64,000 nt of DNA from Aliarcobacter cryaerophilus ATCC 43158. GTDB taxonomy: Bacteria > Campylobacterota > Campylobacteria > Campylobacterales > Arcobacteraceae. The number at the start of each line of letters is the position of its first letter. Position 1 is the first letter of the stretch. The stretch lies in assembly GCF_003660105.1 (NCBI RefSeq), contig NZ_CP032823.1:1942910-2006909 (forward strand), given 5' to 3'. The notes under the pieces were generated by a model. The model made no database searches. It saw only the letters and a program-made list of their open reading frames with translations, and was not told the origin of the DNA. A program made the translations under genes and the position numbers. Positions 56,853 to 64,000 of this stretch are shown here, one piece after another.

Positions 56853-57207
56853 TATATTTTTGTTTTTAAATGGTGAGGATGATTACAAAAAATATAAGCA
56901 CTCTTACAAAAATTTAGATTATTTAAATTTAGATGATAAACAAGTAAAAGCTATAAAAAATATTCTTTTAGAGCTAAAAGATGAATATAAAGATTTTTAT
57001 GAATATAAAGAAGATATTGAAGATGATATTGAAGATTTAATAGAAGAGTCAAATTTTAATGAAAATTTATATATACAAAAAACTATGGAAATAAAAAGAA
57101 AAGCTACAATTTTAGAAGCAAAAAGAATAAAAAAGATATTAGAAATTTTAAATGAAGAGCAAAGAGATGAATTTGCAGATCATTTCAAGGAGTGGATAAT
57201 TGAATAA
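56818..57207 (+). CDS. Small periplasmic Spy/CpxP-like protein
   Basis: A 129-aa protein with a signal peptide (~1-19) and a highly helical, charged remainder. LNEEQRDEFADHF near the C-terminus resembles the LTxxQ motif of Spy/CpxP. It precedes a response regulator and kinase, the place where CpxP-like sensor inhibitors or metal-sensing accessories are often found. Function is inferred from context. Confidence 0.6.
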   Translation: MKILKIFLILCSIFLFLNGEDDYKKYKHSYKNLDYLNLDDKQVKAIKNILLELKDEYKDFYEYKEDIEDDIEDLIEESNFNENLYIQKTMEIKRKATILEAKRIKKILEILNEEQRDEFADHFKEWIIE

Positions 57208-57865
57208 AAAAATTTTACTAGTTGAAGATGATTTACAAATGCAATCTTTGATAGTTGATTATCTAAAAGATTATGGATTTATTGTCACTGCTTTTGATAA
57301 TCCAAAAGATGTTTTAGAAGATTTTAAAACAAACAATGACTACTCTATTATAATTTTAGATTTAATGCTTCCATTTATGGATGGTTTTGATCTATTTAAC
57401 AAACTAAAAGAGATAAAAAATATACCTATAATTATCTCAACTGCAAGAGGAGATATAGGAAATAAGATACACGGTTTTGAACTTGGAGCTGATGATTATC
57501 TTGCAAAACCCTATGAACCAAGAGAGTTGGTTTTAAGAATAGAGTCTATTTTAAAAAGAAATTCAAATAAATCTTTCAAAGTTGGTGATTTTACAATAGA
57601 TAAAGACAATCGAGCTGTTTTAATAGATGATTATGCAATTGATTTTACTAAAATAGAGTTTGAAATTTTTATCTACTTAGTTGAAAATAAAAATAAAATA
57701 TCTTCAAGAGAGCAGATTTTAAATGCGAGTTCTTTAGATTTTAATACAAAAAATAGAACTATTGATATGCACATATCAAATATTAGAGCAAAAATTGGTG
57801 ATGATTCAAAAAACCCTAAATATATAAAATCTGTTTGGGGAATTGGTTATAAGTTTGTAGGCTAA
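57200..57865 (+). CDS. OmpR-family response regulator
   Basis: A 221-aa regulator from TTG 57200 with AAGGAG upstream. Receiver: EDD (8-10), phospho-acceptor in IILDLMLPFMDG (~52), Lys in YLAKPYEPRELV. The DNA-binding winged helix ends YIKSVWGIGYKF. It overlaps the Spy/CpxP-like gene by 8 nt; the kinase gene follows after 1 nt. Confidence 0.93.
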   Translation: MNKKILLVEDDLQMQSLIVDYLKDYGFIVTAFDNPKDVLEDFKTNNDYSIIILDLMLPFMDGFDLFNKLKEIKNIPIIISTARGDIGNKIHGFELGADDYLAKPYEPRELVLRIESILKRNSNKSFKVGDFTIDKDNRAVLIDDYAIDFTKIEFEIFIYLVENKNKISSREQILNASSLDFNTKNRTIDMHISNIRAKIGDDSKNPKYIKSVWGIGYKFVG

Positions 57866-57866
57866 A

Positions 57867-59057
57867 ATGTCAATTTTTAAAAAATTAACTTTTCTTTTTA
57901 TTATTAGTTTTGTGTTAATGACTGTAATTGGCTTGTGGATTGATAATATAAATTCAAAAAGAGTTGATAATTTTGCAAAAGAAAAATATCTAAAAGTTAT
58001 TGATGATATTTTTAAAAATATAGAAAATAAAAATTATATAGAGACATTAATTTTAAAAAATAGTTTAGAAATAGTGCCTGTTTTAGACAATAATGATTTA
58101 GAAACTATATATTCTCAGAACTCTACATTTGGTTATATCTCTATCTTAAAATATAAATCATCAAATATCTATATTCTAAAAATAAAATATTTGGATGAGT
58201 TATATATTTTTAAAGCCTTTGAAGAAGAGAGTTTAAGTGATAAAAATATTTTAAATATATTGGTATTTTTGGATATTTTTGCACTTTTAATGATGTTTTT
58301 ATTTATAATTAAACTTCTAAGTCCATTAAAAACTATAACAAAAGATATAAAAGCTTTTGCAAATGGTAATTTATCAACAAGAATAGATATAAAATCCAAT
58401 GATGAGATTGGAACTTTGGCAAATAGTTTTAATAAAATGGCAAGTTCACTTGAAAATTCAATAAAAACAAGAGAAGAGCTACTTCGTGATATCGGGCATG
58501 AGTTAAGAACTCCAATAGCTAAAGGAAAGTTTGCAATAGAAAAAATATATAACTCTTCTCAAAAAGAGCTTCTTAAAAAGATTTTTAATGATTTAGAAAG
58601 ACTTACAAGCGAACTTATAGAACTTGAAAAACTAAATATTTCAAAATTAAATCTAACAACATTTAGTGCAGAGACTTTAGTTTTAGAATCTTTAGGAAAA
58701 CTATATTTAGAAGATGAATCAAAAATAGAGATAAAAATCTTTGAAGATTTTAAAATAAATGCGGATTTAGATTATTTATCAATTGCACTTAAAAATCTAA
58801 TTGATAATGCTTTAAAGTATGCTACAGATTTTCCAATTATTATAAAAGTTGGTAAAAATCAAATCTCTATTTTAAATAGTGGTCAAAAACTATCAAAAGA
58901 TTTAGAGTATTATTTAAAACCTTTTACTCAAGAACTTATGCAAAGAGATGGCTTTGGACTTGGTTTAAGCATTGTAAAAAAGATTCTTGATAAACATAAT
59001 TTTAAACTTATTTACAATTATGAAAATGAGTTTAATATTTTTACAATTCATCTTTAA
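57867..59057 (+). CDS. Sensor histidine kinase with HAMP domain
   Basis: A 396-aa kinase. TM1 ~6-24, a short periplasmic part, TM2 ~128-150, HAMP (~150-202). H-box is RDIGHELRTPIAKGKFAI (~208-225), N-box LKNLIDNALKYA and G2 GFGLGLSIV. Its 3' end overlaps the convergent HD-GYP gene by 17 bases. Partner of the preceding regulator; probable signal is the redox or envelope state of the cytochrome cluster. Confidence 0.93.
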   Translation: MSIFKKLTFLFIISFVLMTVIGLWIDNINSKRVDNFAKEKYLKVIDDIFKNIENKNYIETLILKNSLEIVPVLDNNDLETIYSQNSTFGYISILKYKSSNIYILKIKYLDELYIFKAFEEESLSDKNILNILVFLDIFALLMMFLFIIKLLSPLKTITKDIKAFANGNLSTRIDIKSNDEIGTLANSFNKMASSLENSIKTREELLRDIGHELRTPIAKGKFAIEKIYNSSQKELLKKIFNDLERLTSELIELEKLNISKLNLTTFSAETLVLESLGKLYLEDESKIEIKIFEDFKINADLDYLSIALKNLIDNALKYATDFPIIIKVGKNQISILNSGQKLSKDLEYYLKPFTQELMQRDGFGLGLSIVKKILDKHNFKLIYNYENEFNIFTIHL

Positions 59058-60618
59058 AAGTTTCTCTAATTTTTAAAAACTCTTCTAAATGTTCGAAAAA
59101 GATATCTACAAGTTTAGGGTCAAAATGCTTAGCTTTTTCTTCTTTAAAAAGATTAAATATTTTTTCATCATCCCAAGCTTTTTTATAGACTCTATGGCTT
59201 CCTAATGCATCAAAAACATCAGCAAGTGCAGTAATTCTTCCATAAATATGAATATTTTCAGCTTTCAAACCATTTGGATAACCACTTCCATCCCATTTTT
59301 CATGATGCTCATTTGCAACAATCGCAGCCATTTTTAAAAGAGGTCTATTTGAGTGCTTAAGCATCTCATAACCTAAGGCTGCATGAGTATTCATAATCTC
59401 TCTTTCAGTTTCATCAAAACGACCTGGTTTATTCAAAATTGCATCAGGAATTGCTACTTTTCCAATATCATGCATTGGGCTTGCTTGCTTTAGCATTTCA
59501 GCTTCTTTTTCATCTAATCCATAATAAATTGCTAAAAGCTTAGAGTATTCAGCTACCCTTTTAACGTGATTTCCAGTCTCTTTACTTCTACTTTCACCAA
59601 TAGAACCCATAGTAAATACAACTTCTTTTTGAGTATTTTCTATCTCTTCATTTAATTTTGTTATTTCATTTAAACCATCTTTTACTTTTGTTTCAATTTC
59701 ATCAACAGATAAACCTACATTTTTATAAACTTTGTATCCTAAAATTACTATTAAACACATAATTAAAAGCAATAAAAAAAGTATACTAATATATGTAAAA
59801 TTAATAAAATTTGATGTTAAATTAGCTATTTCTTTTTGGATTTCTGAACTATAAACTTTATTTTGATTAATAACATCTAAAATCTTATTTCTTAATATTA
59901 ACTCTTTATCTTCAATATTTTTTAGCTCTACAACAATGTTTCCAACTTTATTTACAACTTCTAAATACTCTAAAATAGTCTCATCTTTATAGTTATTTTT
60001 TAATAACTCTATTTTATAAAGCCACTTATCAAGAGTCTTTTTATCTCTATATTGATATAAAGTCTCCTTGCTATAATATTCAACATCACTAAAAAGTTTA
60101 AATATTTCATAATTTTTTAAAGAAGCTATTTTTAAATCTAACTCTTTTCTAATTTGATTTTCTAAAGGATATACAATATCAAAATCTTTTTTGAATTGTA
60201 TTTTAATCTCTTGAAGTTTATAAATTTCACTAAAAACATCTTCTATTTGTTTTTCATTTTCAAATAATAACTCTAATTTTGTTGAAATTATTTTATCTTT
60301 ATGAATATCTGAAATAAAAAAATCAACAAAATCATTTTCATCTTTTATAGTAAAAAGTTTTTCAATATCTTCAAATTCTAATTCAAATTTTAAGAAATCC
60401 TCTTTTTTTTGTTTTAATTCTTCTATTGATTTTACATTTGTAGTATCTTTTAGTAATTCATTCATTTTATCTTGCATAAATACTAAATCACTAATTGCTT
60501 GTTTAGTTTGATTATTTTCTTTTATTTGATATATTACAACGGTATTTATTGCAGTGATTATAAATATTATTGTAGCCATTATGATAAAACTATACTTCAC
60601 AATTTTTTTAATATTCAT
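59041..60618 (-). CDS. HD-GYP cyclic-di-GMP phosphodiesterase, membrane sensor
   Basis: A 525-aa protein from ATG 60618, preceded by AGGTGG. TM1 ~7-32, a long helical periplasmic region (~33-265), TM2 ~275-297, a short linker, then HD-GYP (~340-515). The catalytic motifs are ASPMHDIGKVAIPD, EHHEKWDGSGYPNGL and ITALADVFDAL. The intact set favours activity on c-di-GMP. The signal is unknown. Confidence 0.93.
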   Translation of the reverse strand: MNIKKIVKYSFIIMATIIFIITAINTVVIYQIKENNQTKQAISDLVFMQDKMNELLKDTTNVKSIEELKQKKEDFLKFELEFEDIEKLFTIKDENDFVDFFISDIHKDKIISTKLELLFENEKQIEDVFSEIYKLQEIKIQFKKDFDIVYPLENQIRKELDLKIASLKNYEIFKLFSDVEYYSKETLYQYRDKKTLDKWLYKIELLKNNYKDETILEYLEVVNKVGNIVVELKNIEDKELILRNKILDVINQNKVYSSEIQKEIANLTSNFINFTYISILFLLLLIMCLIVILGYKVYKNVGLSVDEIETKVKDGLNEITKLNEEIENTQKEVVFTMGSIGESRSKETGNHVKRVAEYSKLLAIYYGLDEKEAEMLKQASPMHDIGKVAIPDAILNKPGRFDETEREIMNTHAALGYEMLKHSNRPLLKMAAIVANEHHEKWDGSGYPNGLKAENIHIYGRITALADVFDALGSHRVYKKAWDDEKIFNLFKEEKAKHFDPKLVDIFFEHLEEFLKIRETFKDEL

Positions 60619-60730
60619 AACAATAACCACCTAGTTTTTATATTAGAAAAGAATTTTAACATTTTATCGCTCGAATTGTTTAGATTTAATTTTGTATAAT
60701 CTAAATTCAATTTTTTATAAAGGCAAAATA

Positions 60731-61552
60731 GTGATAGAAAAAATAAATGAAAAACAAAATATATTAAATGATGATATTGGTTTTGTAGAGAATTGGGATT
60801 TTTCAAAAGCAAATCTAAATGAAGAAAATAGAATTTTAGCTATTACTCAAGTTGCTTCAATTTGTTATCAAAATCCAAAAGCACTTGGAAGTGAAAGTCT
60901 TTACAATAGACTGATGGCTGAAAGTATGGGATTACCAAGTTCTAGTTTTGAGTTTGTTCCAGTAATACTCGATTATGAAAATCCAAAACATAAAGAGATT
61001 TTAGATTTAGAGTATTCAAATTGTAAAAAATTTGGTGAAATTTTAGATGATAGATATTTACTTACAAATTATAGAGCATTAGTTTATGATTTTGAAAATG
61101 ATAAAGATAAATTTAGTTTTGATATTAGAACTATTTTTAATACACAAGAAGAGTGTAATATTATAAAAAATTACTTCAAAGTATTTTTATTTAAAGTAGA
61201 TTTTCCTACAAGAAGTCAAATGGTAAGACATAGAATTTCTTGGCAAGAGTTAAGTAGAAGATATGTAAGTGCTAAAAGAGTACCTTTTGAATTTTATGTT
61301 AGCGAAAAACTAAAAGAGAATCAAAAAGTACAAGATTTAATAAAGCAAAGTGAAGATTTATATTTTGAATTACTAGAAGCTGGAGTTAAACCTCAAGAAG
61401 CTAGACGTGTAATACCTCAAATGGGATATACACAAATTTGGGGTGCATTTATGCCAAAACAGCTTGATAATTATTTCAAGTTAAGACTAGATGAACATGC
61501 TCAATGGGAGATAAGACAAACTGCAATTGCAATGCAAGAGCTTCTTAAATGA
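60731..61552 (+). CDS. thyX: FAD-dependent thymidylate synthase
   Basis: A 273-aa enzyme that converts dUMP to dTMP using FAD. I chose the GTG at 60731: AAAGG lies 7 nt upstream, and TATAAT at 60694-60699 is a likely -10 that excludes an earlier start. The ThyX signature RHRxxSxxxxSxRY is seen as VRHRISWQELSRRYVSAKR. The next gene overlaps by ATGA. Confidence 0.93.
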   Translation: MIEKINEKQNILNDDIGFVENWDFSKANLNEENRILAITQVASICYQNPKALGSESLYNRLMAESMGLPSSSFEFVPVILDYENPKHKEILDLEYSNCKKFGEILDDRYLLTNYRALVYDFENDKDKFSFDIRTIFNTQEECNIIKNYFKVFLFKVDFPTRSQMVRHRISWQELSRRYVSAKRVPFEFYVSEKLKENQKVQDLIKQSEDLYFELLEAGVKPQEARRVIPQMGYTQIWGAFMPKQLDNYFKLRLDEHAQWEIRQTAIAMQELLK

Positions 61553-62166
61553 GCGCTTTAGAGATTGCTGATATTATAGGTATTATCTCTTTTGCTCTAA
61601 GTGGTTTTCTAATTGCTGTTCACTGTAAACTCGATATTTTAGGAGTTTTTATCTCTGCATTTTTAACTGCTTTTGGTGGTGGAATGACAAGAGACGTTCT
61701 TGCAGATAGAACCCCTTATGTTTTTACTTCAAACTTACCTCTTAGCCTAGTAATTGCAACGGTTTTAATTGCAATGCTATTTAAACTTCATAAAATTACA
61801 AATCTTGAAGGTAAATGGGCATTTGTAATATCAGATGCAATTGGTCTATCATCATTTGCAATAACAGGTGCAATAATTGCAATTGAGAGTGGTTTTAACT
61901 TCTTAAGTGCTGTAATGTTAGCATTTATAACTGCTGTTGGTGGTGGAACAATTAGAGATGTTTTAATAAATAGAATGCCTTTTATTTTAGTTTCAGAGTT
62001 TTATGCAACCGTTGCTTTAATTATTGGAAGTGTTGTTTATATTTTAGAAATTTTTGAACTTAGAAATCTATTTTCACTTATTATTGTTTTCATATTTGGA
62101 GTTGTTTTAAGAGTTCTTGCATACTATAAAAAATGGAATCTACCAACTTTATCTAAAGAAAATTAA
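61549..62166 (+). CDS. TRIC-like (UPF0126) membrane protein
   Basis: A 205-aa protein with about seven membrane segments and two internal repeats: AFGGGMTRDVLADRTP and AVGGGTIRDVLINRMPF. The GGG-x-x-RD-L motif is typical of the bacterial TRIC/UPF0126 family, cation-channel-like proteins. The physiological ion is not known. Translation is coupled to thyX. Confidence 0.88.
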   Translation: MSALEIADIIGIISFALSGFLIAVHCKLDILGVFISAFLTAFGGGMTRDVLADRTPYVFTSNLPLSLVIATVLIAMLFKLHKITNLEGKWAFVISDAIGLSSFAITGAIIAIESGFNFLSAVMLAFITAVGGGTIRDVLINRMPFILVSEFYATVALIIGSVVYILEIFELRNLFSLIIVFIFGVVLRVLAYYKKWNLPTLSKEN

Positions 62167-62218
62167 TCTTCTGTTTACTTTTTAAAGCTAGAATCACAAA
62201 AAATTTAAAAGGAAAAAT

Positions 62219-62680
62219 ATGTTTAAAAAAATACTTTTAGCTTCTTTATTAGCTTTAGGATTAAATGCAGCTCCACTTGCTGTTGATAGTGTTGTTGATA
62301 ACTTAAAAATTAAAGACCAAAACGAAGTTGAAAAAGTTATAGATACAAATATAAAAACTATACTTTTTGCAAGTGATAAAAGTACAAGTGATATGTTAAG
62401 AGATTATCTTTTACCACTAAGTGAAAAAGAGAATATTTTAGAAAAAAATGGGGCTGTTTATGTTGCTGATATTTCAGGAATGCCAAGTCTTATTTCTAAA
62501 TTTATAGCTTTACCAAAAATGAAAAAATACCCATTTTCAGTTTTATTATTAGACGATACAAACAAAGATAACTTTGTAAAAGAAGATGGAAAAATTATTG
62601 TTTATAGTTTAGAAAATGGAAAAGTTGTAAAAATAGATAAAATCTCTACAAAAGAAGAGTTAGCTAACTTTATTAAATAA
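62219..62680 (+). CDS. Secreted protein of unknown function
   Basis: A 153-aa protein with a signal peptide (~1-17: KKILLASLLALGLNAAP). The remainder alternates strands and helices (NIKTILFASDKSTSDMLRDY, GAVYVADISGMPSLISKFI, YPFSVLLLDD), like a thioredoxin-like fold without CxxC. I do not recognise a family. AAAAGGA precedes the ATG. Confidence 0.65.
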   Translation: MFKKILLASLLALGLNAAPLAVDSVVDNLKIKDQNEVEKVIDTNIKTILFASDKSTSDMLRDYLLPLSEKENILEKNGAVYVADISGMPSLISKFIALPKMKKYPFSVLLLDDTNKDNFVKEDGKIIVYSLENGKVVKIDKISTKEELANFIK

Positions 62681-62683
62681 ATA

Positions 62684-62709
62684 TTAGAGGAGTTTTATCT
62701 CTCCTCTAA
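62684..62709. terminator. Bidirectional terminator between 62219 gene and purN
   Basis: TTAGAGGAG (62684-62692), 8-nt loop, CTCCTCTAA (62701-62709). Perfect 9-bp stem; the right half lies in the purN 3' end. Confidence 0.75.
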
Positions 62710-63291
62710 AACCTTCTTAAATGCTTCTACAATAGCAATTTTCTCAAGCTCTTTTATTTTATTTTCTAAAGTTTGTGCTGTTTCATTTTTTGCCAACTCT
62801 AACTCTTTTATTAAAATAATTTCTCCTTCATCATAGTTCTCATCTATATAATGAATTGTACAGCCTGATTTTTTTTCACAATTATTTACAACAGCTTCAT
62901 GAACAAAATGTCCATACATTCCAGCACCACCATAAATTGATGGTAAAATTGCTGGATGTGTATTAATGATTTTTTTAGGAAATGCTTTTAGCAGATTTTC
63001 TTCTATTTTTTTCATAAATCCAGATAAAAATATATAATCACATCCATACTCTTTTAGAGTTTGAGCAATTTTTAAATCCAGATTCTCATTTGGAAATAGT
63101 TTTGAATTTATAACAAAACTATCAATTCCATACTTTTTTGCTTTCTCTATTACTCCTGCTGTACTATTATTTGTAATAATAACACAAACATTTGCATCTA
63201 AAATTCCATCTTCAATAGCTTTTTGAATTGTCTCAAAACCACTTCCATTGTAAGATGCTAGAATTCCAATTTTTTTACCGATTTTTTTCAT
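62695..63291 (-). CDS. purN: Phosphoribosylglycinamide formyltransferase
   Basis: A 198-aa enzyme of purine synthesis that formylates GAR. Key segments are IGILASYNGSGFETIQ (phosphate loop), NTHPAILPSIYGGAGMYG (catalytic N-x-HP...), and GCTIHYIDENYDEGEII with the catalytic Asp. It follows ruvC by 6 nt on the same strand. Confidence 0.94.
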   Translation of the reverse strand: MKKIGKKIGILASYNGSGFETIQKAIEDGILDANVCVIITNNSTAGVIEKAKKYGIDSFVINSKLFPNENLDLKIAQTLKEYGCDYIFLSGFMKKIEENLLKAFPKKIINTHPAILPSIYGGAGMYGHFVHEAVVNNCEKKSGCTIHYIDENYDEGEIILIKELELAKNETAQTLENKIKELEKIAIVEAFKKVLEER

Positions 63292-63297
63292 AAATTT

Positions 63298-63768
63298 CTA
63301 TCCTTTTATTCTTTGAGAGTGCGTTAATGCAATTGCTATTGCATCAGTTATATCAAGAGGTTTTATCTCTTTTTTTATTCCTAAAAGTCTTTTTACCATA
63401 AACGCAACTTGCTCTTTTGTAGCTTTTCCATTTCCCGTAACTGCTTGTTTTACTTGAAGTGGTGTATACTCAGAAAAATTTCCAAAATTTTGAAGTATTT
63501 TTAGACTAATTGCTCCTCTAAATTGAGCAAGTTTAATAACAGTTTTTGGATTAAAAGCATAAAACATATCTTCTATTGATACTTGATCTATTTTATGAGT
63601 TTTAAATATCAAATCAATTCCTTCTGTCATCTCAACAATTTGTTCTTGCAAAACTGTAGTTTTTATCTTAATTAATCCTGCTTCTATTAGTTTTAAATCT
63701 CTTCCACTTTTTTCAATAACAGCATATCCACAATTTTTTGTTCCAGGGTCTATTCCCAATATTTTCAC
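63298..63768 (-). CDS. ruvC: Holliday junction resolvase RuvC
   Basis: A 156-aa nuclease starting at GTG 63768 ([18 protein letters not shown]). Catalytic acids are Asp7 (GIDPG), Glu in [12 protein letters not shown] (~67), and the Asp pair in [13 protein letters not shown] (~140-143). It resolves junctions with RuvAB. Its start overlaps the first DnaA-box core. In Campylobacterota ruvC often lies next to dnaA. Confidence 0.96.
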   Translation of the reverse strand: MKILGIDPGTKNCGYAVIEKSGRDLKLIEAGLIKIKTTVLQEQIVEMTEGIDLIFKTHKIDQVSIEDMFYAFNPKTVIKLAQFRGAISLKILQNFGNFSEYTPLQVKQAVTGNGKATKEQVAFMVKRLLGIKKEIKPLDITDAIAIALTHSQRIKG

Positions 63769-64000
63769 TATTTCACTCTTTTTTGTTTTTTATTTTCACA
63801 TTTTTGAATATTCGATTGTATCGTATTTTAACTATGTTTTTATTTATAAAATTTCAAAACTATTCACTACTTATTCACATTGTGTACAAATAAATTATTT
63901 TATGATTTTAAACTATTTTTTATACTTTTTCCATTGAAGCTATTTTATAAAATATTTAGATATAATAATTGCTTAATTAAATTTGATTTTTTAGGTTATT
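63764..64000. other. Probable left part of the replication origin (oriC)
   Basis: Non-coding DNA after ruvC. DnaA-box cores TTCAC, all on the plus strand, occur at 63764-63768, 63772-63776, 63795-63799, 63863-63867 and 63874-63878. The last is within TTATTCACA (63871-63879), matching the epsilon-proteobacterial box. After 63885 comes a nearly pure AT stretch to the edge, a candidate unwinding element. dnaA would be expected beyond 64000. No ORF starts before the edge. Confidence 0.75.

Noticed and set aside
1..64000. CRISPR arrays, insertion sequences, prophage genes, tRNA or rRNA genes
   Set aside because: I looked through the gaps and found no regularly spaced repeats, no transposase or phage proteins, and no cloverleaf or rRNA-like sequence.

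Overview
The window is a compact, very AT-rich stretch of a Campylobacterota chromosome, most like Arcobacter/Aliarcobacter. This rests on base composition, dense operons with short overlaps, RNase J next to RsmA, FAD-dependent ThyX, a DUF1924/diheme cytochrome c cluster, and TTCAC-type DnaA boxes beside ruvC. No rRNA, tRNA, CRISPR array, prophage or insertion sequence was seen. Nearly all of it is chromosomal backbone with a few accessory or decayed patches.

Layout. 1-2.5 kb: gatB (cut by the window edge), a SurA-like chaperone and a dCMP deaminase, all on the minus strand. 2.6-10.4 kb (plus): accB-accC, a DEAD-box helicase, a Pit phosphate transporter, an AEC permease that seems to start at ATA, and an asparagine-synthetase-like protein without the catalytic Cys. 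10.4-18.7 kb (minus): rsmA-rnj-kdsD-rluB-rarA-hemJ-phoH-phd run. It carries one perfect ParB/parS 16-mer inside kdsD and one single-mismatch copy just past phd. 18.8-23.7 kb (plus): hisF, a SIMPL-like protein, a nucleosidase-like protein, rlmN, an unlisted 39-aa membrane peptide, gltX and an RRM protein. 23.7-31.3 kb (plus): a CusRS-like two-component pair and a CusCBA-like heavy-metal efflux operon with a Met-rich YtkA-like protein, followed by YceI.

31.9-38.3 kb: stand-alone trpB, a saccharopine-dehydrogenase-like plus class V aminotransferase pair, a decayed toxin-antitoxin remnant, a metallophosphoesterase, a CIRCE-controlled hsp20 and a hemerythrin. 38.3-48.4 kb (minus): a sulfur-acquisition block with cysTWA, sbp, a MoaD/ThiS-like protein without a GG tail, a MoeB-rhodanese protein and an Rrf2 regulator. 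A receptor and an EAL protein are embedded in it. The same operator-like sequence lies before cysT, before sbp and before the Rrf2 gene itself, so this is a probable small regulon. 48.5-52 kb: typA, and on the opposite strand a thiosulfate uptake pair (YeeE + TusA) behind a structured leader.

52.1-54.7 kb: EptA-PAP2-DgkA envelope lipid operon. 54.8-59 kb: a redox operon of SHP-like and diheme cytochromes, a cytochrome b-diheme fusion broken by one extra base, a Spy/CpxP-like protein and a two-component pair. 59-63.8 kb: HD-GYP, thyX, a TRIC-family protein, purN and ruvC. The last ~240 bases hold clustered same-direction DnaA-box cores followed by very AT-rich DNA. That fits the left part of oriC with dnaA expected just past the right edge, and it agrees with the two parS sites lying about 49 and 54 kb away.
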